Shown here piece after piece: positions 14,918 through 23,012 of a stretch of DNA of 64,000 bases. This stretch comes from CAIZQW01 sp942493055 (GTDB lineage: Bacteria > Verrucomicrobiota > Kiritimatiellia > RFP12 > UBA1067), in NCBI GenBank assembly GCA_942493055.1, contig OW818680.1, positions 1,922,001-1,986,000 of the forward strand, given 5' to 3'. Within the stretch, counting starts at the first letter, position 1; every line of letters begins with the position of its first letter. Both the position numbers and the translations under genes were made by a program. The notes beneath the pieces are model-generated. The model did not search any database and was not told where the DNA came from. It was given only the letters and a program-made list of their open reading frames with translations.

Positions 14918-17900
14918 TTACATAATTCGGATGAACGTGCCGGCAGCTTTGACCTTCAATAACAGTGTCTTGTTGCCCTCCCCGCCCCACTCCAGTTTGC
15001 CGTTGACCCCGCTCAGGGTCGGCAGGTCCGTGAGCGCCGTGCCGCCCAGCGTCAGCAGCGGATAGATTCCTGGCAAGAGACTGCTCGGCGACACCACAAT
15101 CTCCGGCGTCCCGTTGAAGGTCAGGTTGCCTACGATGCTGAGCGGGGCCACGCTCTCACTGGGCGCGACGTCGAACGAGTACCGCAGCTGCGACCCGTTG
15201 TTCAGCGCCAGGCTGGCGCAGGCCCACGGCATGCTGCTGTTGGTGACGCTGACACCCAGGGCAGCGGCGGAGGAAACTGTCACGGCGCTGTTGGTGCAGG
15301 TGCCGCCCGTCACACCCGTCAGCGTCCCGCTGCTGATGGTCGTCGCGCCGCTGTAGGTGTTCGTGCCAAAGAGGGTCAGCGTGCCAGTGCCATTCTTGAC
15401 GAGCACGCCCGCGCCACTGATGATGCCGCTGATTGTCTGCTCTGCCGAGCTGTTGTAGGCGAACGTGGCGCCGCTTGAGATGGGGATGATGTTGGTGTAG
15501 GTGCCACTCCCCAGTACGCCGGATCCGCCGATCACCAAGGTGCCGGCGGTGACAGCCGTGGGCCGCACGTAAGTGTTCGTGCCGGAGAGCGTCCACGTCC
15601 CCGTGCCGCTCTTGCTCAGCCCGGCTGCCGTGAGGGTGGACAACCCACCCGCAAGCTCGCCGCTGCCCGTCCCGCCGAGGATGAGCGCTCTGCTGCCTGA
15701 GGAGAGGGTCACCGTGAACGGGCTGGTGAACTTCAGTAGGCCAGTGCCCGAGGCATCGATCGTCTGCGTGCAAGTGCCGTTGAATCGCACGTCCATGATG
15801 CGGTCCGTGGTCTCACCCGGGCCCGTGTATTTCAGGGTGCAGCTTGCCTGGGCTCCTCCACTGCCCAGCTGAATGGTGCCGTTGTCCGCGTTGGTCGGCG
15901 CGCCCAGGGAGCTGCTGGCGGAATGGACCGTGCCCAGGGCCACGTCGTTGGAGACGCTGTTGAACGAGGTCACGTTCACCGTGCAGCCAGCGGTGCTTTG
16001 CGGCATGATGGACGTCTTGCCGGTGTACGTATGGTTGGTCCCGGAGAGCGTCAGGGTGCCGCCGTAGGCCTTGGTCAGGTTGCCGTCGCCGCTGATGACG
16101 CCGCTGAAGGTCTGGGCCGCACTGCTCCAGACCGACAGCGTGGCGCCGTTGGTAATGAAAATGTTTCCGGCGTAATTACCATTGCCAAGGGTTCCGGCAG
16201 TATTCTTACCGACGTACAAATTACCGCCGTTGATCGTGGTGCTGCCCGTGTAGGTGTTGGCGCCGGAGAGGGTCAGGTTGCCGGCGGAGGCCTTGGTCAG
16301 GGAGTAGTCGCCTGCAATCGCGCCGCTGACCGTCAGCGTCTTGTTGAGGGCCACGTTCCAGGTCTGGTCCGCGCCCAAGAAGATCGCTGAACTGATCGTG
16401 GGGTCGGCGGCGTTCGCAGTCACCGAGATGGCGCTGCCCGGCGCGGCTACGGTTCCTGCCGTAGCGGAGGAGCTCAGGAGCGTCAGCGAGTTGTTTTGAG
16501 TGCCCCCGCCGATGGTGACCGCCGTGGCGTCGTCGATCGTCACACTGTTAATGATCATATCTGCTCCGAGCACCGTGGTTTGCTGGGCTTTTCCAGTCTG
16601 CCCGGTGGCAAAGACCACATCGGCTGCGGTGCCAGGCACCAGGGCGGTGGCCGTATAGGATGGCGTGGTGGAGGACCAGTTGCCCGCCGTGCCCGTGGAG
16701 AGAGCCCAGGCGTTGTCCACGCCAGAAAGGCTGGTCCCTGCGACTTTGTTCCCCTGCCAGTAGAAGGTGGACAGCGGGGAGACGTCCGCAATGCTGCCGA
16801 TCGAGACCGTGGTCGGGGACAAGGTCAGCGTGGCAGTATAGTTCGTCAGGTTGGCCAAGTAAAACTGGGAACTGCTGAGCGTGCTGCCTGCGCCGCCTGT
16901 CAGCAGCGTGACGCTGCCTGAGGGGGAGCCGGAGCGGCTGACGGAGACGGGGAAGATGCTGTTCGCCGCCGGGACGATGTCGGCCGTGGAGGTCAGCTGG
17001 TCTCCGGCGCTTGCTCCCGTCCAGTCAAAGGAGAGCGAGGCACCGCTAGCGAGGGCCAGTGCGGAAATAGTGAAGCTCTGCGCCGTGCCGTCCGCAAAAC
17101 TCAAATGCCCCGCCGCTGCAACGCTATTCGTCCCGGTGGCGGGAAGGGAGCTGTCGCCGCTGAAGACGAGCTTGCCGGCGCTGATCGCCGTGCCGCCGGA
17201 GTAGGTGTTGGTGCCGGAGAGGGTCCAGGTGCTGGCTCCAAGTTTGCTGATCGACAAGGGCAGGGCGTTGACGTTAGAACCGTAGTCTGCAGGGTTCAGA
17301 ATGTTTCCGCTGATGATGTTCCCGCTGGCCGTGCCGCTGAGCACGAGTGTGTCGGCCCAAGCACCCGGGCTCGCCAGCGTTCCTGCAACCTGCTGAACCG
17401 TTCCAGCGACCGTGAGCGGTGCGGTCGTGGGGTTGAATCCTTGGCCTTTTGTTGGAGCACTGTTTCCTCCTGAACCTACGTTTTTCGCCAGGTCTACATC
17501 GCCGACCTGCAGCCTGTAGTTGTTCGCACCGGTGACATTCAAGATGTAGCCGCCCGCTCGGGGATCCGTGATGCTCGCAAAGTTCATCTTTCCCAAAACA
17601 AGGGTGCTGCCGGTGGTCGCGCCGCCGTTGTTGCCCGCGAAGATCGTCCATTGCGCAGTGACACCGCCGCTCGTCTGTGCCGTCCTTACATTCACCTGGT
17701 TGCCCAGGCTGACCGTGCCGGAATCGTCCATCAGGAGATTCAGTTTGCCGCCCCCTCCGCCCGCCGAGCCATTGAGGGGATCGAAGCTGATCGTTGAATT
17801 TGGCGACAGCGCTGACTTGCCTCTGATGGTCAGCGTCACATTGTCTGGGCTAGTGTTCCCGCTGTAGGTGTTCGTTCCAGACAACGTCCAGTAGCTGGAC

Positions 17901-19012
17901 TGGGCGAGCAGGCTGATCACCGCACTGGCACCGTTGGTAATCGCGCCGGCAAACGTGTTGTTGCCCGTATTTGAGCCTGCGAGCGTCAACGTCTTTGCGC
18001 CGGCGCCGGTGATCAGCAGGCCGGTGTTGATGGTGATGGTGTTGGCCGAGTTCGCATTGTTGTTATAGAGTGTGGGGCCGGCTGAACCGGCGAGTTCGAT
18101 TTGGCGATTGTTCAGGACCAACGGGGCAACCGCGCCGGAGGCCCACTCAAACTTGCCCCCACTGCTCGTGAACCTGATGTTGCCGGCACCGAGCTCGTCC
18201 TTCAAACTGTTAAACCGGATCGTCATGTCGCTAAGGCCGCTGTTAGGTATGATGATGGGGCCTGTGAAGTCGTTACTTGTGGAGTAGAAGTTCAATTGGC
18301 GTCCCCCGGAACCGCCCGCGTCAGTGAATGTGAATGCTCCAGAGCCGGTAAGTTTTCCGATAGTCGTGAAGTTGTTGTTGCCATTGACGGCAATGGAACC
18401 TCCGCCAGCGCCCACCACGACGTCGCGCACCGAGGATAGATTGACGCTCGGAACCTTTAACTGTCCATTATTCAGCGTAATCGAGCCGCTGGTGGCGCCG
18501 AGGATGTTATCTGACGAGCCGACTTGAAGCACACCCCCATTGATGACCGTGCCGCCACTGTAGCTGTTGCCGACGTTTGACAGCGTCAGCGTGCCCACGC
18601 CGGTCTTCGTGAGCGGCCCTGTGCCCGCAAGAATGGAAGCGATCGTCACGGCCGCAGAATTCGAGATGGTCCCAGCCGCGCCGAAGGTGACAGTGTTATT
18701 CGTGAGGGTATAGGCAGCCGTGAAGATCATCCCACCGACCGTCACCCCTTGATTCGTGACCGTGCCCGCCGTGCCGCCGAAGACGGCAATGTCATTGTTG
18801 GCGTTGTTCCAGGACACATGAGGTACTGCACCTGCATCCCAGTTGAGCGTCGTGGTATCCCACGTGCCATTGCCGCCGGCGCTGGAGCCGTTGCCGTCGA
18901 CGCCGATGTTCACCGACCCGCCGTCCCAGTATACGTTGTCGGCCATGGAGGACAAGGCCGTAAATACGAGCATTGCCGCGCAGGCGAGGCCCAAACCATT
19001 TCTTGTTTTCAT
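14918..19012 (-). CDS. Giant autotransporter-associated beta-strand (PATR) repeat protein C
   Basis: A 1,364-residue exported protein. ATG 19012 is preceded by AAGGAG with a seven-base gap and starts a signal peptide ending SSMADN. At least six PATR units are visible (LTKTGVGTLTLSNVGNSYSGG, LTKASAGNLTLSGANTYTG, LSKSGTGTWTLSGTNTY). The module with GGTCTNSAVTV and WACASL, central in PATR A and B, is here at residues about 1235-1350 and is followed almost directly by the terminal GTFIRIM. The last codons and about 35 bp of 3' flank are near-identical to those of PATR B. It carries both a type A promoter and a partial type B repeat upstream. Confidence 0.9.
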   Translation of the reverse strand: MKTRNGLGLACAAMLVFTALSSMADNVYWDGGSVNIGVDGNGSSAGGNGTWDTTTLNWDAGAVPHVSWNNANNDIAVFGGTAGTVTNQGVTVGGMIFTAAYTLTNNTVTFGAAGTISNSAAVTIASILAGTGPLTKTGVGTLTLSNVGNSYSGGTVINGGVLQVGSSDNILGATSGSITLNNGQLKVPSVNLSSVRDVVVGAGGGSIAVNGNNNFTTIGKLTGSGAFTFTDAGGSGGRQLNFYSTSNDFTGPIIIPNSGLSDMTIRFNSLKDELGAGNIRFTSSGGKFEWASGAVAPLVLNNRQIELAGSAGPTLYNNNANSANTITINTGLLITGAGAKTLTLAGSNTGNNTFAGAITNGASAVISLLAQSSYWTLSGTNTYSGNTSPDNVTLTIRGKSALSPNSTISFDPLNGSAGGGGGKLNLLMDDSGTVSLGNQVNVRTAQTSGGVTAQWTIFAGNNGGATTGSTLVLGKMNFASITDPRAGGYILNVTGANNYRLQVGDVDLAKNVGSGGNSAPTKGQGFNPTTAPLTVAGTVQQVAGTLASPGAWADTLVLSGTASGNIISGNILNPADYGSNVNALPLSISKLGASTWTLSGTNTYSGGTAISAGKLVFSGDSSLPATGTNSVAAAGHLSFADGTAQSFTISALALASGASLSFDWTGASAGDQLTSTADIVPAANSIFPVSVSRSGSPSGSVTLLTGGAGSTLSSSQFYLANLTNYTATLTLSPTTVSIGSIADVSPLSTFYWQGNKVAGTSLSGVDNAWALSTGTAGNWSSTTPSYTATALVPGTAADVVFATGQTGKAQQTTVLGADMIINSVTIDDATAVTIGGGTQNNSLTLLSSSATAGTVAAPGSAISVTANAADPTISSAIFLGADQTWNVALNKTLTVSGAIAGDYSLTKASAGNLTLSGANTYTGSTTINGGNLYVGKNTAGTLGNGNYAGNIFITNGATLSVWSSAAQTFSGVISGDGNLTKAYGGTLTLSGTNHTYTGKTSIMPQSTAGCTVNVTSFNSVSNDVALGTVHSASSSLGAPTNADNGTIQLGSGGAQASCTLKYTGPGETTDRIMDVRFNGTCTQTIDASGTGLLKFTSPFTVTLSSGSRALILGGTGSGELAGGLSTLTAAGLSKSGTGTWTLSGTNTYVRPTAVTAGTLVIGGSGVLGSGTYTNIIPISSGATFAYNSSAEQTISGIISGAGVLVKNGTGTLTLFGTNTYSGATTISSGTLTGVTGGTCTNSAVTVSSAAALGVSVTNSSMPWACASLALNNGSQLRYSFDVAPSESVAPLSIVGNLTFNGTPEIVVSPSSLLPGIYPLLTLGGTALTDLPTLSGVNGKLEWGGEGNKTLLLKVKAAGTFIRIM

Positions 19013-19080
19013 GTTACCACTCCTTATTATTCACTGCCGTCACAGAGATGAAACGTGTGTTATCCTCTGTGACTATTAAT

Positions 19081-19149
19081 AGTATCTCATAACTTCCGAA
19101 AAAAGTGAACACCACTTTAGGCGAATATATCACCATTTTAGGCGAATTC
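19081..19149 (-). promoter_or_regulatory. Type A promoter: tandem TTCGCCTAAARTGGTG units plus extended -10
   Basis: This copy shows the unit most clearly. TTCGCCTAAAATGGTG and TTCGCCTAAAGTGGTG are direct repeats 21 bp apart (half-sites at 19133-19139 and 19112-19118). The putative -10 GATACT at 19081-19086, preceded by TGA, is 31 bp from the second half-site. Confidence 0.75.
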
Positions 19150-19169
19150 ACCACACAGGATGAAGAACA

Positions 19170-19200
19170 CAAATAGATGACAAACAGGCTACCCGGGGGA
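19170..19200 (-). promoter_or_regulatory. Partial type B repeat upstream of PATR C
   Basis: On the minus strand GGTAGCCTGT TTGTCATCTAT TTG follows a C-rich tract, matching the type B 11-bp repeats. No good -35/-10 pair follows at the usual spacing. The type A promoter lies between it and the gene, so it may be a second control site or a relic. Confidence 0.5.
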
Positions 19201-19258
19201 AGTCTAAGAAGTGTCAGTAAGTTGGGAAGTGCCAATAAGTCTTGAACGTCAAAAGGGG

Positions 19259-19318
19259 AACGGGTTTCCCAACCCGTTGAAGCACGGACAGGAAAGTCCG
19301 TGCCCTTTTTTTTTCTTT
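19259..19318. terminator. Back-to-back (bidirectional) terminator module
   Basis: AACGGGTT/AACCCGTT (19259-19278) is followed on the minus strand by CCCCTTTTG. GCACGGAC/GTCCGTGC (19282-19303) is followed on the plus strand by a run of nine T. It lies about 125 bp past the stop of the epimerase gene. Confidence 0.7.
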
Positions 19319-19337
19319 TGCGCCAGGGAACAGACGA

Positions 19338-19445
19338 GCCTTTCACAGAGCGGCTCGCCACAGTCTCGCCCTTGATTCGCGCCCGGCGTCATCTCTGCAT
19401 CTGGAGGGCGAGACTGTGGCGAGCCGCTGCTTATCTTAGCATCAT
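19338..19445. mobile_element. Partial MITE-like element, TTATCTTAGC-end family
   Basis: An inverted repeat, gcggctcgccacagtctcgc / gcgagactgtggcgagccgc, surrounds a short centre. The right end (gccgctgcttatcttagc) matches the right end of the complete element at 26046-26175. The matching left end is absent, so this copy looks truncated. Confidence 0.55.
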
Positions 19446-20384
19446 TCACATCTGGCCCAAGACATTTTCAAGGGCTTCACGAAAGCGAGGGAACCGGAAG
19501 GTGAAGCCGCTCGCCAGCAACCAGCCCGGCACTACGCGATGGCTCTTGATGATGAGGCCTGTCTCCGTCCGCAGGAAAACCGCACCGAGCTCCAACATCC
19601 ACTCCGTCGCTGGCAACCCAAAGGGCACGCCACACAGTTCCCTGAAGAGCCGCATCATCTCGGCGTTCGGCAGCGGATTCGGCGCGGCGAAATTCACGGG
19701 GCCGCTCAACGCCTCATGCCCGATCACCCACTCGACCGCATAACAATAATCTTCTTCATGAATCCACGAGACAAACTGCTTCCCGCTCCCCATGCGTCCA
19801 CCCAGACCCAGCCGCGTTAAGCGGCGCAACACAGGCACCACACTGTTGCGGTTCATGCCCAGCACCAGAGTCGTGCGCAGTGCGGCCTTGCGCGTGCGCG
19901 GCGTCTGAGCCTCGTTGAAAGCCTGCTCCCATTGCTGGATAAGCTCAATGAGAAAACTGTCCTTCGCCTCGGGGGTCGCACCCTGGGCGCCCTCCTCGTC
20001 CATGTCCAGGTCAAAAGTGTGTTTGTAAAGCGACGCTGAACTGGCATTGAGCCAAACGCGCGGAGGCACGACACAGTTCGCGATCGCCTGCCCGATTGCC
20101 TGCGTGGGCAAGATGCGCGACGCGAGCAGCACCTTGCGGTTCGTTGCTGTGTAGCGGCAATCCACTGACCGACCGCAGAGATTCACAACCGCTTCCGCAC
20201 CCTCCAGCTCTTGTGCCCAAGCGTTGACCGTCTCACCGTCCCACGCCACTTCACGCAGCCCGCCCGCGCTCGTCTTGGGCTGTCGGGTCAGCACGACGAC
20301 ATCCCATTGTAACGCGCTGAAATAGCGAGCCAGTGCCTGGCCGAGAAAACCCGAACCGCCAGCCAGAATAATTTTCTTTTTCAT
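19446..20384 (-). CDS. TIGR01777-family NAD(P)-dependent epimerase
   Basis: 312 residues from ATG 20384. The longer frame begins inside the upstream gene and gives a poor N-terminus. ATG overlaps the upstream stop as ATGA, so translation is coupled. The Rossmann start is KKIILAGGSGFLGQALA. VVNLCGRSVDCRYTATNRKVLLASRILPTQAIGQAI is the signature region of the SDR subfamily TIGR01777 (sugar-nucleotide-epimerase-like, C-terminal DUF1731). It is cytoplasmic, with no signal peptide, and unusual in this row of exported proteins. Its reaction is not known for the family; a role on nucleotide sugars is only inferred. Confidence 0.85.
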   Translation of the reverse strand: MKKKIILAGGSGFLGQALARYFSALQWDVVVLTRQPKTSAGGLREVAWDGETVNAWAQELEGAEAVVNLCGRSVDCRYTATNRKVLLASRILPTQAIGQAIANCVVPPRVWLNASSASLYKHTFDLDMDEEGAQGATPEAKDSFLIELIQQWEQAFNEAQTPRTRKAALRTTLVLGMNRNSVVPVLRRLTRLGLGGRMGSGKQFVSWIHEEDYCYAVEWVIGHEALSGPVNFAAPNPLPNAEMMRLFRELCGVPFGLPATEWMLELGAVFLRTETGLIIKSHRVVPGWLLASGFTFRFPRFREALENVLGQM

Positions 20385-22822
20385 TTTAATTCGAGCAACT
20401 TTTCGACAAGAGGTTCGGCATATGCGGTCTGCCAAACATCGGGAACGAGTTTGTCATCAGCCTCTGCCTTTGCAAGGACGACAACCTCCAGCTCTTTCCC
20501 GACCATCTCGGCTGTGAGCGGGAAGTAATAAGTGGTGTTGCTGGCGCGTTTGCCGGTGTTATTCTCAAAGCCATTGCAGGGGAAGGAGGGCGCACGATCG
20601 GCTGCTCCAATATACGCTCCCGCCTTCGTGCGCAAGGCCACGTAAGCCCCCTCAGGACCATGTTTTCCATTCAAGGCGACGCAGAGATAACCGCCCTTCA
20701 CAAACTCGTCCACCTGGATCGTTCCTGACCAGGCCTTGGCGAACTTCATACCTGTGTAGGAACCGAAAAGGTTAGAGGCTCTCCAGGTGTCACGCGGAAG
20801 GGGCTGTTGCCCAACGTATGCATTCACCTCGGAAAGAACACAACCAAACTTGGGAATCCGCACATAGCGGACCTTCAACCCCTTCGGAAGTCTGATCCAG
20901 CTCTTCTCCCCGTGAATATAGGGGATGGTTGTCCAGCTCTTCAAGTCAGCCGAGACTTCAGCCTTTGAGCCCCCTTCCCCTTCCAGCAAATCGCCCAGGG
21001 CGTATTGGTTGGGAGCAATCAGCTCAATGATCTCAGGAGCGATCACCGCGCCAAAATCAAGGCGGAAGGGCGCATCTTCCGTCACACGACTATCACGGCC
21101 ACGCCGGCCTTTCACATAGAAGGTCGTCTCGGGATTACCGTCAAACAAGTAACGGTCCCAGAGTCCGCGTCCGACAAAGGTACGCTGATTAAAGAAGGCA
21201 TCGCGGGCTGCTTTGACCGCAGGAATCTTCGTCGGTCCGGAGCGGACCACGGAGCGCGCTTCGAGCGCATTGCTGTCTGCGGCAAAACAGGTCGCCTCAT
21301 AAAGCGCCTCGGCATCTGTTGGAAGCTTTGCGGCAGAGAGCGTCGCGAGTTTGCGATGCCAGGGATTTTTCAGTGGCGTACCCTCGAAGGAGACCGTGAC
21401 GGTCTCGCCCATGGCAAAGACCTTCACGGGTTTTCCGCTGAGCGTGGCCGTGGTGAATTTTCGTGTGCCCGGCTGAAGGGTCACGGGTGCGGAGGTTCCA
21501 GGATGTCCCAGCAGGCGGATGAGGACAGGCTTGTCAGGCGTGTCGCGAACCACTTCATAATTACAGCCTGTAACGCCGACCTCGGGGCACCCTCCGGTGG
21601 TTGCGAGCAGGAGACAGGTCCGGAAGGCGGGGACGGTGACAATGCAACTCTCACCAAAACGATAGGTCCCTAAAATTTTCTCCGTCGGATGGAGCTGACG
21701 GATCTCAACCTTCTCCGCAGGAGCCAATCCCATGACCTCCCCTGCCGTAAACGTATAGGAAGTTGGCTCCCATGTCAGATTGCGCAAGGTAATGAAGCGT
21801 GTCTTCGCATCGCCTCGTGCCACGGCATTGGTACCAAACTGTACGCACGGCAACAACAGTGCATTGACAAGAATTTCGCGATTGCGACGCGCGAGATTGA
21901 AGATGCGGGCGAATTTCGGAAATTCGTCATCCCGGAGAAGCCATGGATTTCCATAGACCTCGGGAGCTAAGATGAGGTTGCGGCCGAAGGTCTGCAAGAT
22001 CATGTCATCGTCAAAATAATCGAGACAGGATGAGATGCAGACACCATGGTCCTCATAAAGGCGGCTGAAACCTTGCGTGTTGCCCCGGCTGATGGCTCCC
22101 GCACGATGGTGCGGCGCGGTGGTGGTGTTGCTGATATGAACATCAACGTATGTCTCTTGTCCATCCCATAGCTGGGTCGTCATAAGGGCGAGGCCCTCAG
22201 GTCCGAGGGGGAGTCGGTGGTTGAGCGCGATGAGGTCAGGACTGTGGACGCGCGACGCCTTCATCATGCGGATGAAGGACGCCTCTTTTTCGGGGCGCAA
22301 ATCTCCGCAGACCTGGTCAAACTTGTAGAGCGCCCAATTGAAGTCCCTGCACAGTCCGGCCATCATGTCGATGCGATCCTGCTCCTCTTCAGGCGTGTTA
22401 CCGAAGCCGTCGGGGCCTCCCCAGTGGCCTAAGCGCGTGCCCATGTTGGCTGCGGCTTTCACCACGCCAGTCAGTCCGTTCGGAAATTGCTGCTTGAAAC
22501 GGTCGGACGTCTTGATGGTCGTCGTGAAGAGTTTGCCGTCCAGAAATCCCGCATCGAACGCATAGATGTCGAGTGTCATGCCGTACTCATCCTTCAACCA
22601 CTGGAAGAAAGCCAGATTCGCCAGCGTCTGCGCCTCGGTCGTGCCTTCGTTGGTATTGTTGATCCAGGAGAAGTACTGCGATTTCGCCGGCGTCGTCTGG
22701 TCAGCTCCGGCCAAGGGGGCGGGTGCTTTCACGGCTGCCAGCAGCGGGGCCTGCAGCAGGATGGCGAGCGCGCATACCAGAAGCGGGGTGTTTAAAGTTT
22801 TTGTCATCTTAGAATCGTTCAT
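20381..22822 (-). CDS. Exported glycoside hydrolase, clan GH-D (alpha-galactosidase)-like, with C-terminal discoidin-like region
   Basis: 813 residues with GGAG nine bases before ATG 22822 and a signal peptide ending LLAAV. Residues 45-330 look like a TIM barrel of the GH27/GH36 type: YFSWINNTNEG, LDIYAFDAGF, GTRLGHWGGPDG and WALYKFDQVCGD. In the last, the Asp of YKFD sits where the nucleophile of GH36 lies. Residues about 600-700 (RLDFGAVIAPEIIELIAPN ... VRYVRIPKFG) resemble an F5/8-type-C binding domain. Exact substrate is open; alpha-galactoside is the family-based guess. The neighbours GH2 and GH95 support work on a mixed galactose/fucose glycan. Confidence 0.65.
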   Translation of the reverse strand: MNDSKMTKTLNTPLLVCALAILLQAPLLAAVKAPAPLAGADQTTPAKSQYFSWINNTNEGTTEAQTLANLAFFQWLKDEYGMTLDIYAFDAGFLDGKLFTTTIKTSDRFKQQFPNGLTGVVKAAANMGTRLGHWGGPDGFGNTPEEEQDRIDMMAGLCRDFNWALYKFDQVCGDLRPEKEASFIRMMKASRVHSPDLIALNHRLPLGPEGLALMTTQLWDGQETYVDVHISNTTTAPHHRAGAISRGNTQGFSRLYEDHGVCISSCLDYFDDDMILQTFGRNLILAPEVYGNPWLLRDDEFPKFARIFNLARRNREILVNALLLPCVQFGTNAVARGDAKTRFITLRNLTWEPTSYTFTAGEVMGLAPAEKVEIRQLHPTEKILGTYRFGESCIVTVPAFRTCLLLATTGGCPEVGVTGCNYEVVRDTPDKPVLIRLLGHPGTSAPVTLQPGTRKFTTATLSGKPVKVFAMGETVTVSFEGTPLKNPWHRKLATLSAAKLPTDAEALYEATCFAADSNALEARSVVRSGPTKIPAVKAARDAFFNQRTFVGRGLWDRYLFDGNPETTFYVKGRRGRDSRVTEDAPFRLDFGAVIAPEIIELIAPNQYALGDLLEGEGGSKAEVSADLKSWTTIPYIHGEKSWIRLPKGLKVRYVRIPKFGCVLSEVNAYVGQQPLPRDTWRASNLFGSYTGMKFAKAWSGTIQVDEFVKGGYLCVALNGKHGPEGAYVALRTKAGAYIGAADRAPSFPCNGFENNTGKRASNTTYYFPLTAEMVGKELEVVVLAKAEADDKLVPDVWQTAYAEPLVEKLLELK

Positions 22823-22852
22823 ACTTGTTGTCTCCGTGTTAGTCGATAAGTG

Positions 22853-23000
22853 GATTGGAATGATGGAATATGGGAATGGTGGAATGATGTTTCTGGAGGG
22901 CGAGACTTTGGCGAGCCTATCAACTGCCAGCTGTATGAGACATCTACAGTGCCATGTCCTACGATTACCCTATTCCAGTATTCCATCATTCCATCATTCC
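22853..23000. repeat. Composite element: inverted GGAAT-repeat arms around a GC-rich core
   Basis: The left arm (22853-22890) is a run of ggaatgat/ggaatat units and the right arm (22971-23000) a run of attccatc units, so the arms can pair. The core contains ctggagggcgagactttggcg, a fragment of the MITE-like family at 26046. Two other elements with the same plan lie at 34530 and 42977. Confidence 0.7.
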
Positions 23001-23012
23001 TTGTGTTACCAT

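Noticed and set aside
5493..19012. Classical type V autotransporters with a C-terminal beta-barrel
   Set aside because: The repeats are of the autotransporter-associated type, but none of the three proteins ends in a ~250-residue barrel domain.
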